A DNA stretch of 64,000 nt from Tianweitania sediminis. Lineage in GTDB: Bacteria > Pseudomonadota > Alphaproteobacteria > Rhizobiales > Rhizobiaceae. The position numbers and the translations under genes are program-made. Under the pieces are notes generated by a model that made no database searches, was not told the DNA's origin, and saw nothing but the letters and a program-made list of their open reading frames with translations. The stretch covers positions 1 through 64,000 of the forward strand of contig NZ_JAGIYY010000013.1 in the NCBI RefSeq assembly GCF_017813335.1, given 5' to 3'. Below are positions 1-9,000 of the stretch, piece after piece. How positions within the stretch are numbered: position 1 is the first letter of the stretch; each line of letters begins with the position of its first letter.

Positions 1-1
1 C

Positions 2-574
2 GCCCTCCACGAACTCGGCCTCAAGGTGGCGATGATCACGGGAGACAACCGGCGCACGGCGGAGGCGATAGCGGCCGAACTCGGCATCGACGAGGTCGTC
101 GCCGAAGTCCTGCCGGAAGGAAAGGTCGAAGCGATCAAGCGCCTGCGCGAGGGCGGCCGCCTGGTGGCGTTCGTCGGCGATGGCATCAACGACGCGCCAG
201 CGCTCGCCGAGGCCGATGTTGGCTTGGCGATCGGCACCGGGACGGACGTCGCCATCGAAAGCGCGGACGTGGTCCTGATGTCTGGCGAGCTGACGGGCGT
301 GGCCAACGCGATCGGTCTGTCCAAGGCGACGATCCGCAACATCCGCCAGAACCTGTTCTGGGCCTTCGCCTACAACGCCAGCCTGATTCCGGTGGCTGCC
401 GGCGCGCTCTACCCATTCGGCGGCACCTTGCTGTCGCCGATGCTGGCGGCTGGCGCAATGGCGCTGTCAAGCGTCTTTGTGCTCGGCAACGCCATGCGAC
501 TGAAGCGCTTCCAGGCGCCCTTGAGAGTCACGCACGGCTCTGGAGCCGCGTTGAAGCCCCTCCCGGCCGAATGA
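2..574 (+). CDS. copA: Copper-translocating P1B-type ATPase, C-terminal part (5' end outside window)
   Basis: This is the 3' end of a heavy-metal P-type ATPase that exports Cu(I) across the inner membrane; the reading frame is open to the window edge, so the gene is partial. The visible part holds the end of the ATP-binding domain (MITGDN, then [10 protein letters not shown] with the hinge aspartates, then AIGTGTDVA). The last two membrane helices carry YN in the first (FAYNASLIP) and M..SS in the second (GAMALSSV), the pattern of Cu(I)-specific P1B-1 pumps. The metal-binding domains, the CPC helix and the phosphorylated aspartate lie upstream and are not seen. The copper oxidase operon at 2014-5081 supports a copper role. 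Confidence 0.93.
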   Translation, partial: ALHELGLKVAMITGDNRRTAEAIAAELGIDEVVAEVLPEGKVEAIKRLREGGRLVAFVGDGINDAPALAEADVGLAIGTGTDVAIESADVVLMSGELTGVANAIGLSKATIRNIRQNLFWAFAYNASLIPVAAGALYPFGGTLLSPMLAAGAMALSSVFVLGNAMRLKRFQAPLRVTHGSGAALKPLPAE

Positions 575-640
575 CCAAGCTGCTGGCCCGCGCACGCCGC
601 GGGCCAGCTTCCTCCTCTTCTCCAATCGGACAAACCTGCC

Positions 641-907
641 ATGACCGCAGCAGCCTCTCTCTGGATCGAAATCTTCACCACGCCCACCTGCCCGGACTGC
701 ATCGCGGTCAAGCGCTGGTTCACCGCGCAAGGAATTCCCTTCGTCGAACGCGACTTGCGCGATCCGGCGGTCGCCGAAGAGGCGCGCCGCAGGACCGGGG
801 TCCGCATCGCTCCGATCACCGTCATCGGCGGCGATATCTTCTTCGGAACCTTCCGGGACCAGATCCCTCGGATCGAGGCTGCGCTCGGAATGCGGATCGC
901 TGCCTAG
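641..907 (+). CDS. Glutaredoxin-like thioredoxin-fold protein
   Basis: A protein of 88 residues with a glutaredoxin fold pattern: a beta strand, then the dithiol motif TCPDC (Cys17 and Cys20), a cis-proline segment near residue 60 (RIAPITVIGG) and a C-terminal helix. Glutaredoxins of this size use glutathione to reduce disulfides or carry metal or Fe-S ligands. The VRIAPITVIGGDIFFGTF region resembles the GRXC family that ends in G-G-x-x-x-G. It lies 66 bp after the copper ATPase and may be co-transcribed, so protection or repair of thiols under copper stress is a reasonable inference. No signal peptide is seen, so it is cytoplasmic. Confidence 0.8.
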   Translation: MTAAASLWIEIFTTPTCPDCIAVKRWFTAQGIPFVERDLRDPAVAEEARRRTGVRIAPITVIGGDIFFGTFRDQIPRIEAALGMRIAA

Positions 908-920
908 AAGGGATCAGCGC

Positions 921-1007
921 ATGGACCTCATCGCCGCCATGCGGTCCTTCCAGCGCATCGTCGACCGCGGCAGCTTCGTCAAGGCCACGAGGACTCTCGG
1001 TTTCTGA
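921..1007 (+). pseudogene. LysR-family regulator, N-terminal remnant
   Basis: Twenty-eight codons from ATG to TGA match the start of a LysR-type helix-turn-helix (MDLIAAMRSFQRIVDRGSFV). The frame ends inside the first helix-turn-helix, where coding similarity jumps directly to a WrbA-like sequence. The rest of the regulator is gone, so this is the 5' stump of a deleted gene. Confidence 0.65.
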
Positions 1008-1352
1008 CCGCCTGATCGGCAAGATGGGCGCCGTCTTCACCTCCAGCGCCACCCAGCACGGCGACCAGGAAAGCACGATCCTCTCGGTACACACGGTGCT
1101 CCTGCATTTCGGCATGGGAATCCCCGGCCTGCCCTATTCGTTCAAGGAGCAGACCGACAACTCGTGCGTCATCGGCGGCTCGCCGTACGGAGCCGGCACC
1201 GCCGCCGGCGGCGATGATTCGCTTTTCGCCGACGCCACGACCTCGCAGGAGCGCGGTTCCAGGGGCGGCACTTCGCCGAACTGCCTGCCCGCCTCGCCGC
1301 CGCGACTTTCGAACGTCAGCCTGCCACCTTTTGCGGACTTGAAGGGGCCTGA
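1008..1352 (+). pseudogene. WrbA-like NAD(P)H:quinone oxidoreductase, C-terminal remnant
   Basis: The segment encodes the WrbA C-terminal half: GAVFTSSATQHG, then GIPGLPYSF, then GGSPYGAGTAAGG are the recognisable family blocks. The N-terminal flavodoxin half is missing and the fragment abuts the LysR stump. Near 1250 the similarity moves to another frame, where RFQGRHFAELPARL, the usual C-terminal helix, continues to a TGA at 1350-1352. So the gene has both a 5' deletion and a frameshift and should not give a working quinone reductase. Confidence 0.7.
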
Positions 1353-1354
1353 AC

Positions 1355-1813
1355 ATGACCTCGAAGAGAATGACCGTGGACTTCTGCCACGCCGTGGTCT
1401 GCGGCTGGTCCTTCGTGCCGTCCCCACGCCTTCGCGTCCTTTGCCAAGGCGTTATCCCGGCACTGCAGGTTCGCGCGCGGAAATGGTCCGTGTGTTCGGT
1501 TCCATGGAACGCGCCAATGATGTGATCCTCGGCCACTGGGGAGCGTGCAGGCAGGCGGCCGACGACCCCGGCACGATCGGCATCGACGGCAGGCGGGCGC
1601 AAGCGTTCGAGTACCCCTCCGGCCTGCTCGGCGCCCTCGCCCGCAAGGCCGCTGAAGCACAGGGCGGACAGCCGGGGCACTTGGACCATGTTCGGCGCGG
1701 TTCAGAAAGCCCACCTGACCGACAGCCGCAACGTGGGCGACGCCAAGGTCCTGGTCTCCATCGCAGCCGAGACGGGATTCGAAGCCGCCAGGTTCTCCGC
1801 AACGGACGTGTAG
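1355..1813 (+). pseudogene. DsbA/FrnE-family oxidoreductase, frameshifted remnant
   Basis: It begins with ATG three bases after the WrbA remnant and reads MTSKRMTVDFCHAVVCGWSF, like a DsbA-family protein whose CxxC has become CGWS. Similarity then shifts frame to EMVRVFGSMERANDVILGHW and GLLGALARKAAEAQGGQ, and shifts again near 1685 to MFGAVQKAHLTDSRNVGDA, ending at TAG 1811-1813. At least two frameshifts and a lost active-site cysteine mark it as decayed. The block 921-1813 is thus a run of three degenerate genes between live copper genes. Confidence 0.65.
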
Positions 1814-1953
1814 AAGTGCCGAGCAATCAGTTGCGGGAGCATACATAGGCCCGATCTCGCCGCCGTGTGAGGAGGACCATGACCAAACAGGAGGGCTCGC
1901 TGGGGCCGTGGATACGGCCCTTGCCCTTTGATGTATCGGCCTCGATTTTCCTG

Positions 1954-1984
1954 TTGACCTTCCATTCGCTGGAACCCTTACAAC
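1954..1984 (+). promoter_or_regulatory. CueR/MerR-type promoter with 19-bp spacer
   Basis: A -35 box TTGACC (1954-1959) and a -10 box TACAAC (1979-1984) are separated by exactly 19 bp. The spacer contains the dyad CTTCCATTCGCTGGAACC. The overlong spacer and the CTTCC/GGAA dyad are the hallmarks of CueR-regulated copper promoters, in which the activator twists the DNA to align the boxes. Transcription would start near 1991, which supports the reductase start at 2014 over in-frame starts at 1867 or 1879. Confidence 0.8.
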
Positions 1985-2013
1985 TTCAGCAACACCGAAG
2001 AGAGGTCCACACG

Positions 2014-3090
2014 ATGAACGCCCATCAAGGCTTCCCCGAGCCGATCCCTACGCAGCCTGACGGCCTGAACCTGCCCCTCCTAAAGCTCCCGCAGGTAGAG
2101 CGGCGAATCTCCGTTCCCCAGGGCCTCACGCTGCTCTCGGCGGCGCTTGAAGCGGGCGTACCCTACCCGCACAGCTGCACCTCGGGACGCTGCGGCGCCT
2201 GCAAGTCGCGGCTGGTCGAGGGCGAAGTCACGCTGGGCAAGCACTCGCCCTTCGCCCTGACGGACGAGGAACGCGCCGGAGGTCTCATCCTCGCCTGCCG
2301 GGCCGTGCCGGCCACCGACGTGACAGTCGCGTGGCTGGACGAAACAGTACCCGCCGGGCGCACCGCTAGGCAGGAGGCAACGGTGATCGCCGTCGAACAC
2401 ATGACCGACGACATCCGCCTTGTCCGGCTGGAGTTCCGCGACCGCTCCACGTTCCGCTTTGCCGCAGGGCAGTATCTCAGACTTGAGGTAGAGGGCGCGC
2501 CGGCGAGGCAGTATTCCATGGCGAGCAGGCCCGACGAGGAGCTGGTCGATCTTCACGTGCGCGCCGTCCCTGGCGGACGCACGAGCAGCAGGATCATGTC
2601 CCTCCAGGTTGGCGCGCGTGTAGCGGTCGAGGGTCCGGCGGGATCCGCCTATCTCCGAGATGCCCATCCAGGTCCGATCGTCGCCATCGCGGGCGGCAGC
2701 GGACTAGCCCCAGCGAAATCCATCGTCGAGACATCGCTGAACTCCGGGATGGAGGTGCCCGTGCATCTCTACTTCGGCGCCCGCACCGAACGTGATCTCT
2801 ATCTCGTCGAGCATTTCCAGGCCCTGATGCGGCGGTTCCGGAACTTCACTTTCTTCCCCGTCCTTTCCCGCGTCCAAGGCGCCGGGTGGCGGTCCGGTTA
2901 CGTATCGGCAGCGGTGGCAGAGGACCATGACGACCTGGCCGGAGCCAAGGCCTACGTCGCCGGCCCGCCCGCAATGGTGGACGCCTCGCTATCGGTCCTG
3001 ATTGACCGGGGCGTGTCCGCCCGCGACATCCACGCCGACGTGTTCTTCACGCCGGAAGAGACGACAATTCAGAGGGAGCAAGCACGATGA
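2014..3090 (+). CDS. 2Fe-2S ferredoxin / FAD-NAD(P)H oxidoreductase
   Basis: A protein of 358 residues. An N-terminal plant-type ferredoxin domain has Cys55, Cys60, Cys63 and Cys95 in the C-x4-C-x2-C...C arrangement. It is followed by a ferredoxin-NADP reductase module with the FAD motif RQYS (165-168) and a nucleotide-binding GGSGLAP (227-233). This layout is that of oxygenase reductases and CDP-6-deoxyglucoseen reductase-like proteins, which pass electrons from NAD(P)H to a partner. The start at 2014 was chosen because it has a GAGAGG ribosome site and lies just inside the transcript from the CueR-type promoter. It overlaps the MerR gene by 4 bp. A reductase heading a copper operon is unusual; Cu(II)/Cu(I) redox handling is possible but unproven. 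Confidence 0.88.
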   Translation: MNAHQGFPEPIPTQPDGLNLPLLKLPQVERRISVPQGLTLLSAALEAGVPYPHSCTSGRCGACKSRLVEGEVTLGKHSPFALTDEERAGGLILACRAVPATDVTVAWLDETVPAGRTARQEATVIAVEHMTDDIRLVRLEFRDRSTFRFAAGQYLRLEVEGAPARQYSMASRPDEELVDLHVRAVPGGRTSSRIMSLQVGARVAVEGPAGSAYLRDAHPGPIVAIAGGSGLAPAKSIVETSLNSGMEVPVHLYFGARTERDLYLVEHFQALMRRFRNFTFFPVLSRVQGAGWRSGYVSAAVAEDHDDLAGAKAYVAGPPAMVDASLSVLIDRGVSARDIHADVFFTPEETTIQREQAR

Positions 3091-3542
3091 ATATCGGGGA
3101 GGCAGCCGCCGCCACCGGGATCTCGACGAAGATGATCCGGTACTACGAGGAGATCGGGGTTATCAAATCGGCCCTGAGGACATCCTCCGGGTACCGGGTC
3201 TACACCGATCCCGAGATCCACACCCTGCGCTTCGTGCGCCGAGCCCGCGACCTCGGCTTCTCTGTGAAGCAGATCTCCAGCCTCCTGAAACTCTGGCGCG
3301 ACCGCAACCGCGCCAGCGCCGACGTGAAGGCGATGGCGCTCGGGCACGTCGCCGAACTGGAGAGGAAGATGCAGGAACTGAAGGAGATGACCTCGGCGCT
3401 CCGGCACCTGGCAGAGAACTGCCACGGCGACGACATGCCCGACTGCCCGATCCTGCATGAGCTCGGCTGCACCGACTGCGCCGACCCAGTCCCGCCGAAG
3501 CGCCAGCGGACGCTCGGGCGAGGATTCGAAGTGGTCAGCTAA
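3087..3542 (+). CDS. cueR: MerR-family Cu(I)-responsive regulator, CueR/HmrR type
   Basis: A protein of 151 residues with the MerR winged helix at the N-terminus (MNIGEAAAATGISTKMIRYYEE) and a long dimerisation helix around 80-110. Cys112 and Cys120 in CHGDDMPDC have the spacing and numbering of the Cu(I)-binding pair of CueR, which binds monovalent ions and so fits copper, silver or gold sensing. A further cysteine-bearing tail (GCTDC) follows. Its ATG overlaps the stop of the reductase gene, so it is translated with it and probably controls its own operon through the 19-bp-spacer promoter at 1954-1984. Confidence 0.9.
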   Translation: MNIGEAAAATGISTKMIRYYEEIGVIKSALRTSSGYRVYTDPEIHTLRFVRRARDLGFSVKQISSLLKLWRDRNRASADVKAMALGHVAELERKMQELKEMTSALRHLAENCHGDDMPDCPILHELGCTDCADPVPPKRQRTLGRGFEVVS

Positions 3543-3587
3543 CCGAGCCTTGTCAGTGGACGACCAACCTATTTCAGGAGAACGATT

Positions 3588-5081
3588 ATGCAGCTTTCAC
3601 GTCGACAGTTCGTGGCTGGCACCGCAGCAATTGGCGGACTGGCCGCAGCGCCTTCGCTGCTACTCCCGGAAACCCCGGCATCGGCCGCTTCCCTGACCAC
3701 GATCAGGGCCGGCACGCGGGTTATAGAGGTCAACGGCCGACCGGCGACCGTGTTCGGGTTGATGCAGCCAGACGGGAGGCATGGCCTCGTTCTCGACGCG
3801 GGCCAGCGGTTCCAGGTGCGGCTCGACAACCAGACGGGAGAAGACACGACGATCCACTGGCACGGACTTACTCCGCCTTGGCAGCAGGACGGCGTCGGCG
3901 GCATCTCGCAGGATCCGATCGCGGCAGGCCGGAGCCATGACTACGACTTCGTCGTCGGCGCCCCGGGCACCAACTGGATGCACTCGCACGCGGGACTCCA
4001 GGAACAGCGGCTTCTCGCGGCGCCCCTCATCGTGCGCGATCCGGCCGAGGCGGGCGAAGACGTGCAGGACGTTGTGGTGATGTTCCATGACTTCACCTTC
4101 CGCGACCCGGAGGAAGTCCTCGCCGGACTGAGGAACGGCGGCCACGGCCCGCAATCGGGGTCAGGCGGGCATGCCGGCCACGGCGCGCCGAGAGCAGTTT
4201 CTCCGGGGCCGGGCGCGCACGGGAGGCATGGAATGTCCGGAATGCCTGCGCGGGATTCCGCGACGGGCGGCATGAGCCACCTCCAGGACGTCGAATACGA
4301 CGCGCTGCTCGCCAACGACCGGACGCTGGACGATCCCGAGGTCTTCTCCGTCGAGCGCGGTGGCCGGGTGCGCCTGCGCCTGATCAACGGCGCGGCCACC
4401 ACGAACATGTGGATCGACCTTGACTCGCTGCGGGGGCGCCTCGTCGCCGTGGACGGCATGCCTGTCCAGCCGATCGAGGGTTCTCGGTTCGAGTGCGCCG
4501 TCGCCCAACGTCTGGACATCGTCCTCGAAATCCCTCGCGGCGGCGGCGCGTGGCCCGTATTCGCAGTCCAGGAGGGCGGCCGCAACCGCACGGGATTCGT
4601 CCTCGCGTCCACGGGTGCAGAGATCACGAAGCTCAAAGCCTTGACGGCGGAGAACTATGCTGCCGTCGAAGCCGACCTGGAGCACAGGCTGAGAGCGCTG
4701 GAGCCGCTTTCAGACAGGCCTGCCGACCGCAAGCACACGATGATGCTTGGAGAAGCGGCGGGCTACGTCTGGACGCTCGATGGCAAGATGCATGGTGAAG
4801 ACGCGCCGCTCAGGGTTTCCGAAGGCGAGCGGTTTGAACTCACCTTCATGAACCACTCCAGCATGTCCCACCCGATGCACCTGCACGGACATCATTTCCA
4901 GGTCGTCGCAGTGAATGGCATGCGCATCAGAGGGGCGGTCCGCGACGCTGTCCTCGTGCCTGCGAACATGGGCAGCGTGACCGTCGCATTCGATGCCCGC
5001 AACCCTGGGAAATGGGCGCTGCACTGCCACCACCTCTACCACATGGCGGGCGGCATGATGACTTCGCTTCAGTATGCCTGA
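3588..5081 (+). CDS. Periplasmic multicopper oxidase (CueO/CopA-like)
   Basis: A protein of 497 residues with a Tat signal (SRRQF followed by a hydrophobic stretch and an Ala-rich cleavage region), so it should be exported folded. Copper ligands of the type 2/3 cluster are seen at HWHG (His90, His92), HSHAG (His132, His134), HPMHLHGHH and HCHHLYHMAGGM; the last also supplies the type 1 Cys, His and Met. A His/Gly/Met-rich insert at about 187-225 (GGHAGHGAP, HGRHGMSGM) may collect Cu(I). Such oxidases convert Cu(I) to less permeable Cu(II). It has a strong AGGAG site and lies 45 bp after the regulator gene in the same operon. Confidence 0.93.
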   Translation: MQLSRRQFVAGTAAIGGLAAAPSLLLPETPASAASLTTIRAGTRVIEVNGRPATVFGLMQPDGRHGLVLDAGQRFQVRLDNQTGEDTTIHWHGLTPPWQQDGVGGISQDPIAAGRSHDYDFVVGAPGTNWMHSHAGLQEQRLLAAPLIVRDPAEAGEDVQDVVVMFHDFTFRDPEEVLAGLRNGGHGPQSGSGGHAGHGAPRAVSPGPGAHGRHGMSGMPARDSATGGMSHLQDVEYDALLANDRTLDDPEVFSVERGGRVRLRLINGAATTNMWIDLDSLRGRLVAVDGMPVQPIEGSRFECAVAQRLDIVLEIPRGGGAWPVFAVQEGGRNRTGFVLASTGAEITKLKALTAENYAAVEADLEHRLRALEPLSDRPADRKHTMMLGEAAGYVWTLDGKMHGEDAPLRVSEGERFELTFMNHSSMSHPMHLHGHHFQVVAVNGMRIRGAVRDAVLVPANMGSVTVAFDARNPGKWALHCHHLYHMAGGMMTSLQYA

Positions 5082-5089
5082 TGCCTTTC

Positions 5090-5108
5090 AGGGCGCTCAG
5101 AGCGTCCT
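5090..5108 (+). terminator. Hairpin after the copper operon
   Basis: AGGGCGCT and AGCGTCCT form an 8-bp stem (one G-T pair) with a 3-base loop, starting 8 bases after the oxidase stop. No T-run follows, so it is a weak terminator or an RNA-stabilising end. Confidence 0.4.
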
Positions 5109-5535
5109 GGAACCTATCATGGCGTGCTGGCTCGGCTCGTTTCTTGCTCCGACCGCGCGTCAGACGACTTTTTCGCGTTTGACCAACGGATTCCGCGAAG
5201 CGCGCTTGCGAGTTTCGCGTCGTGGGCGCGACACTACCGCCATTCAGAGGTGCCCTATCGGGAACGCCGATAGCCAACTTCTACTCCGGCGCCAAGAACG
5301 CGATGCGCTGCCAACGAATGGATACGCTCATCCGGGACATTTGTTGACTGTCTTGAACAAAGAAAGAAAACCCAGTCGGGGATTACGCTTATCGCCGTCC
5401 ACGACAAGTCAAAGCTCCCGGGCGGGACCAATTGCGCTTTCTCAAAGCTTCGTGGACGAAGCTCGAAGAAAGACTCAGCCGTTGATTTTAGGCTGCCTTT
5501 GGAGGCGGCATTGGGCGAGCGGATCGGTGCTTCGG
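5109..5535. other. Region without recognisable gene
   Basis: Open frames here have unnatural composition and match no family I recognise. There is no clear ribosome site or repeat. It precedes a transposase remnant, so it may be debris of an insertion or deletion. Confidence 0.4.
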
Positions 5536-5693
5536 ATGAAGAGTAAGCGCTGCTTGGTCCGCTGTTGCGCGGGAGCGCGGACGCGGCTGCCCTCCGACGC
5601 CGGATAAGCGGCGCTACATTGATGGCATGATATGGATTGCCCGGGGCGCAGTGGCGGCATCTGCCGGACGAATACGGCACGTGGGTTTCGTGA
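5536..5693 (+). pseudogene. IS5-family transposase remnant
   Basis: The segment reads ALLGPLLRGS in one frame, DKRRYIDGMIWIARG in a second and AQWRHLPDEYGTW in a third. Together these are the N-terminal helix and the R-Y-x-D-G-(I/M)-x-W ... W-R-x-L-P motif of IS5/IS427-type transposases. A TAA at 5544 and two frame changes break it and the catalytic DDE part is absent. No terminal inverted repeats were recognised, so only this scrap of the element remains. Confidence 0.6.
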
Positions 5694-6015
5694 GCCAGTC
5701 AGAGCAGAGTGCCCAGCCGTGGATTCGCGCTTTGACCTCCGTCAACGCTAACCCAGGACTCTTTGCAGCCTCTCCACCTTCGCATCTCACTGTCTGACGG
5801 CAACAAGCTGGACCTGCGCAATCCAAACCGCGGATGCCTGCCTGGCCGAGAAGGAGCCGATGCGAAGCAGGTCTCCGCTCGCGTCCATGTCGAACCCAAG
5901 CTCACCGCCGCGCGGTGAGTGGCAGACGGCCGATCCTGGCAGACGGATCCAATGCTCAACGTCGCACAGCTTCCTTTCAAACGCTATGCTCGCCCCTTGC
6001 CTGGCACTCTTTTAT
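5694..6015. other. Region without recognisable gene
   Basis: It lies between the transposase remnant and the end of the RND pump gene. A downstream outer-membrane factor gene would be expected here in many RND operons, but no such signature is present in any frame. No terminator with a T-run was seen. Confidence 0.35.
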
Positions 6016-9000
6016 TCATGTCATTCTGCTGTTGGCAGGTGGCGCAGATCGCCCCTTTTTGCTACCGCCCTCCGACATCGTGTCGTAGACGCGCGACCCC
6101 AACGCTGCGGCGACATCGCCCCGCGCCTGCCGGGCGATCGCCATACGACGCACCAAGACGTAGAACCCCGGCGTCAGCACGAGGCCGAACAGCGTGACGC
6201 CAAGCATGCCGGCGAACACGGCAACACCCATGACATGCCGCATCTCGGCACCAGCCCCCGTTGCGATCACAAGCGGAACGACGCCTGCGATGAAGGCGAG
6301 CGAGGTCATCAGGATTGGCCGCAGGCGAAGCCGGGCTGCTTCAAGCACGGCGTTCAACGGATCGACGCCTTCATCTTCCTTCGCTCTGGCGAACTCGACG
6401 ATCAGGATCGCATTTTTGGCAGCAAGTCCCACGAGCACGACGAACCCGATCTGCGTGAAAATGTTGTTGTCGCCTCCCGTAAACCAGACGCCTGCGATCG
6501 CGGAAAGTAATGCCATCGGCGCGATCAGCAACACAGCGAACGGCAATGACCAACTGTTGTACTGCGCCGCAAGAATCAGAAACGCGAGCAGAACAGACAG
6601 TGGGAAGACGTACATAGCTGTGTTCCCGGCTTGTTTCTCCTGATAGGCGAGTTCCGTCCACTCGAAGGCCATGCCGGGTGGCAACGTTTCCGATGCGATC
6701 CGTTCCATTGCTGCGGTCGCTTGCCCGAACGAGTATCCAGACGCCGGGCCGCCGCTGACATCGGCTGACGGGAAGCCATTATAATGCATGACGCGATCCG
6801 GCCCCGAACTGTGCTTGATGGTCAGCAAGGCCGACAACGGAATCATTTCGCCCGCCGCGTTGCGCACCTTCAGCCGGCCGATGTCCTCCGGTTGCATACG
6901 AAATGGCGCGTCCGCCTGGACCATCACGCGGTAGGTGCGACCGAATCGATTGAAGTCATTCGCGTAGAGCGAGCCAAGGTTGACCTGCAACGTCTCGAAG
7001 ATCGTGTTGAGCGGCACCCCTTGCGATTTCGCCTTCACCCGGTCGATGTCCACCTGCACCTGTGGCGCATTCACCTGGAAGCTCGCGAGCATGCCAGCCA
7101 GTTCAGGTGTTTGCTTCGCTTTGCCCATGATTGCGCCCTGCGCCTGCGAGAGGGCCTCGAAGCCAAGCCCCGCCCGATCCTCGATCTGGATCTTGAAACC
7201 GCCGGTCGAGCCGAGGCCCGGAACAGGTGGTGGAGGGAAGATGCCTGCAAAACCATCGGGTATCTGGCTGAACTTGCCCATCAAGCGATCCGCGATCGCG
7301 AAAGCGGACAAGGAAGGATCGTTCCGCTCTTCAAAGGGCTTGAGCATCGTGAACATCACGGCGGCGTTGGGTATATTAACCATGCCGTTGACCGAAAGAC
7401 CCGGAAACGCGACGACGCTTTCCACGCCCGGTTCGGCAAGCGCGATCTCCGACATTTTCTTGACAACGGCCTCGGTGCGATCAAGCGAGGCTCCGGTCGG
7501 AAGCTGAGCGATGCCGACGAGGTAATACTTGTCCTGAGCCGGGACGAACCCGTTGGGCACGGCCTGGAAACCCATCCATGTCATGCCGACCAGGCCGGCA
7601 TAGACAAGCAAGACGAGCACGCTGAACCTGACGGCGCGGCGCACCGTCCAGACATAGGCATTTGAGGCGCTGTCGAAGAAGCGGTTAAACAGCCGGAAGA
7701 ACCAGCCGAACAGTCCGTCGATCACGCGGGTCAAGAGATCGCGCTTCACCTCCCCGTGGTGCGGCCTCAGGAGCACGGCAGCGAGCGCAGGAGAAAGCGT
7801 GAGAGAGTTGACCGCCGACAGGATGGTCGAGATTGCGATCGTGAGAGCGAACTGCCTGTAGAACTCGCCTTGCAGGCCAGACAGGAATGCCGAGGGAATA
7901 AAGACGGCCGATAGCACCGAAGTGATGGCAATGATCGGCCCGGTCACTTCGTCCATGGCCTTGCGCGCTGCCTCCTTCGGCGTTTCGCCGAGAGCGATGT
8001 GACGCTCTACGTTCTCGACGACCACGATGGCGTCATCGACCACGATACCGATCGAGAGCACAAGCCCGAACAGCGACAGCGTGTTCAGCGAGAAGCCGAA
8101 CATGTACATAAGGGCGAATGTGCCGACCAACGACACTGGCACGGCAACCAGCGGGATGATCGAAGCACGCCAGGTCTGAAGGAAGAGCACGACCACGAGT
8201 ACGACCAGCGCGATGGCTTCGAGCAGTGTCATCACCACGGCTTCCAGAGAAGACTTGACGAAGACGGTAGGGTCGTAGGCGATGCGATACTCTATACCCT
8301 CGGGAAAACCTTTCTGCAGTTCCTCCATGGCGCCGCGAATGGCGCTCGACACCTCGAGCGCATTGGCGCCGGGACTCTGGATGATCTGCATCGCCAGTGC
8401 CGGCTTGCCGTCAAGGAGACTGCGCAACGCGTAGGAATCCGCACCAAGTTCGATACGGGCAACATTCCGCAGACGGGTGACCTGGCCGTCGACGCCTGTC
8501 TTGACGACGATGTCGCCGAACTGCTCCTCGTTCGAAAGCCTGCCAAGGGTGTTGACCGTGACTTGGAATGCCGCCGAGGCTTCCGGCTGCTGTCCGACCG
8601 AGCCGGCGGCCACCTGGACGTTCTGCTCCTGAATTGCTGCCACCACATCGGAGGCGGTCAGACCGCGCGCCGCCACCTTGGCCGGATCGAGCCAGATCCG
8701 CATCGAATACTCGCCAGCACCCCAAACCAGCACGTCGCCCACGCCGGGCAGGCGCGCAAGCTGGTCGCGCACCTGCAAAGTGGCGAAGTTCGACAGGTAG
8801 AGAGAATCGTAGCGATCGTCGGGCGAGACGAGATGCACGACCATCAGGATGTCGGGCGAGGTCTTCTGCGTCACGACGCCAATGCGCTGCACCTCCTGCG
8901 GCAGCCGGGGAAGCACCCGCGAGACGCGGTTCTGCACCTGGATCTGCGCCATGTCGGGATCGGTGCCCTGCTGAAAGGTCACCGTCAGCGTCATGCGTCC

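Noticed and set aside
571-1848. A long open frame through 571-1848 as one protein of 425 residues
   Set aside because: It crosses the glutaredoxin gene out of frame and joins pieces of WrbA- and DsbA-like sequence; family similarity changes frame, so it is remnants, not one gene.
1867-2013. An earlier start for the reductase at 1867 or 1879
   Set aside because: It would begin upstream of the CueR-type promoter and its predicted transcript start; the ATG at 2014 has its own ribosome site.
5074-5607. A plus-strand frame after the copper oxidase as a gene
   Set aside because: No family motif, overlap with the oxidase stop, unnatural composition, and an IS remnant in other frames at its end.
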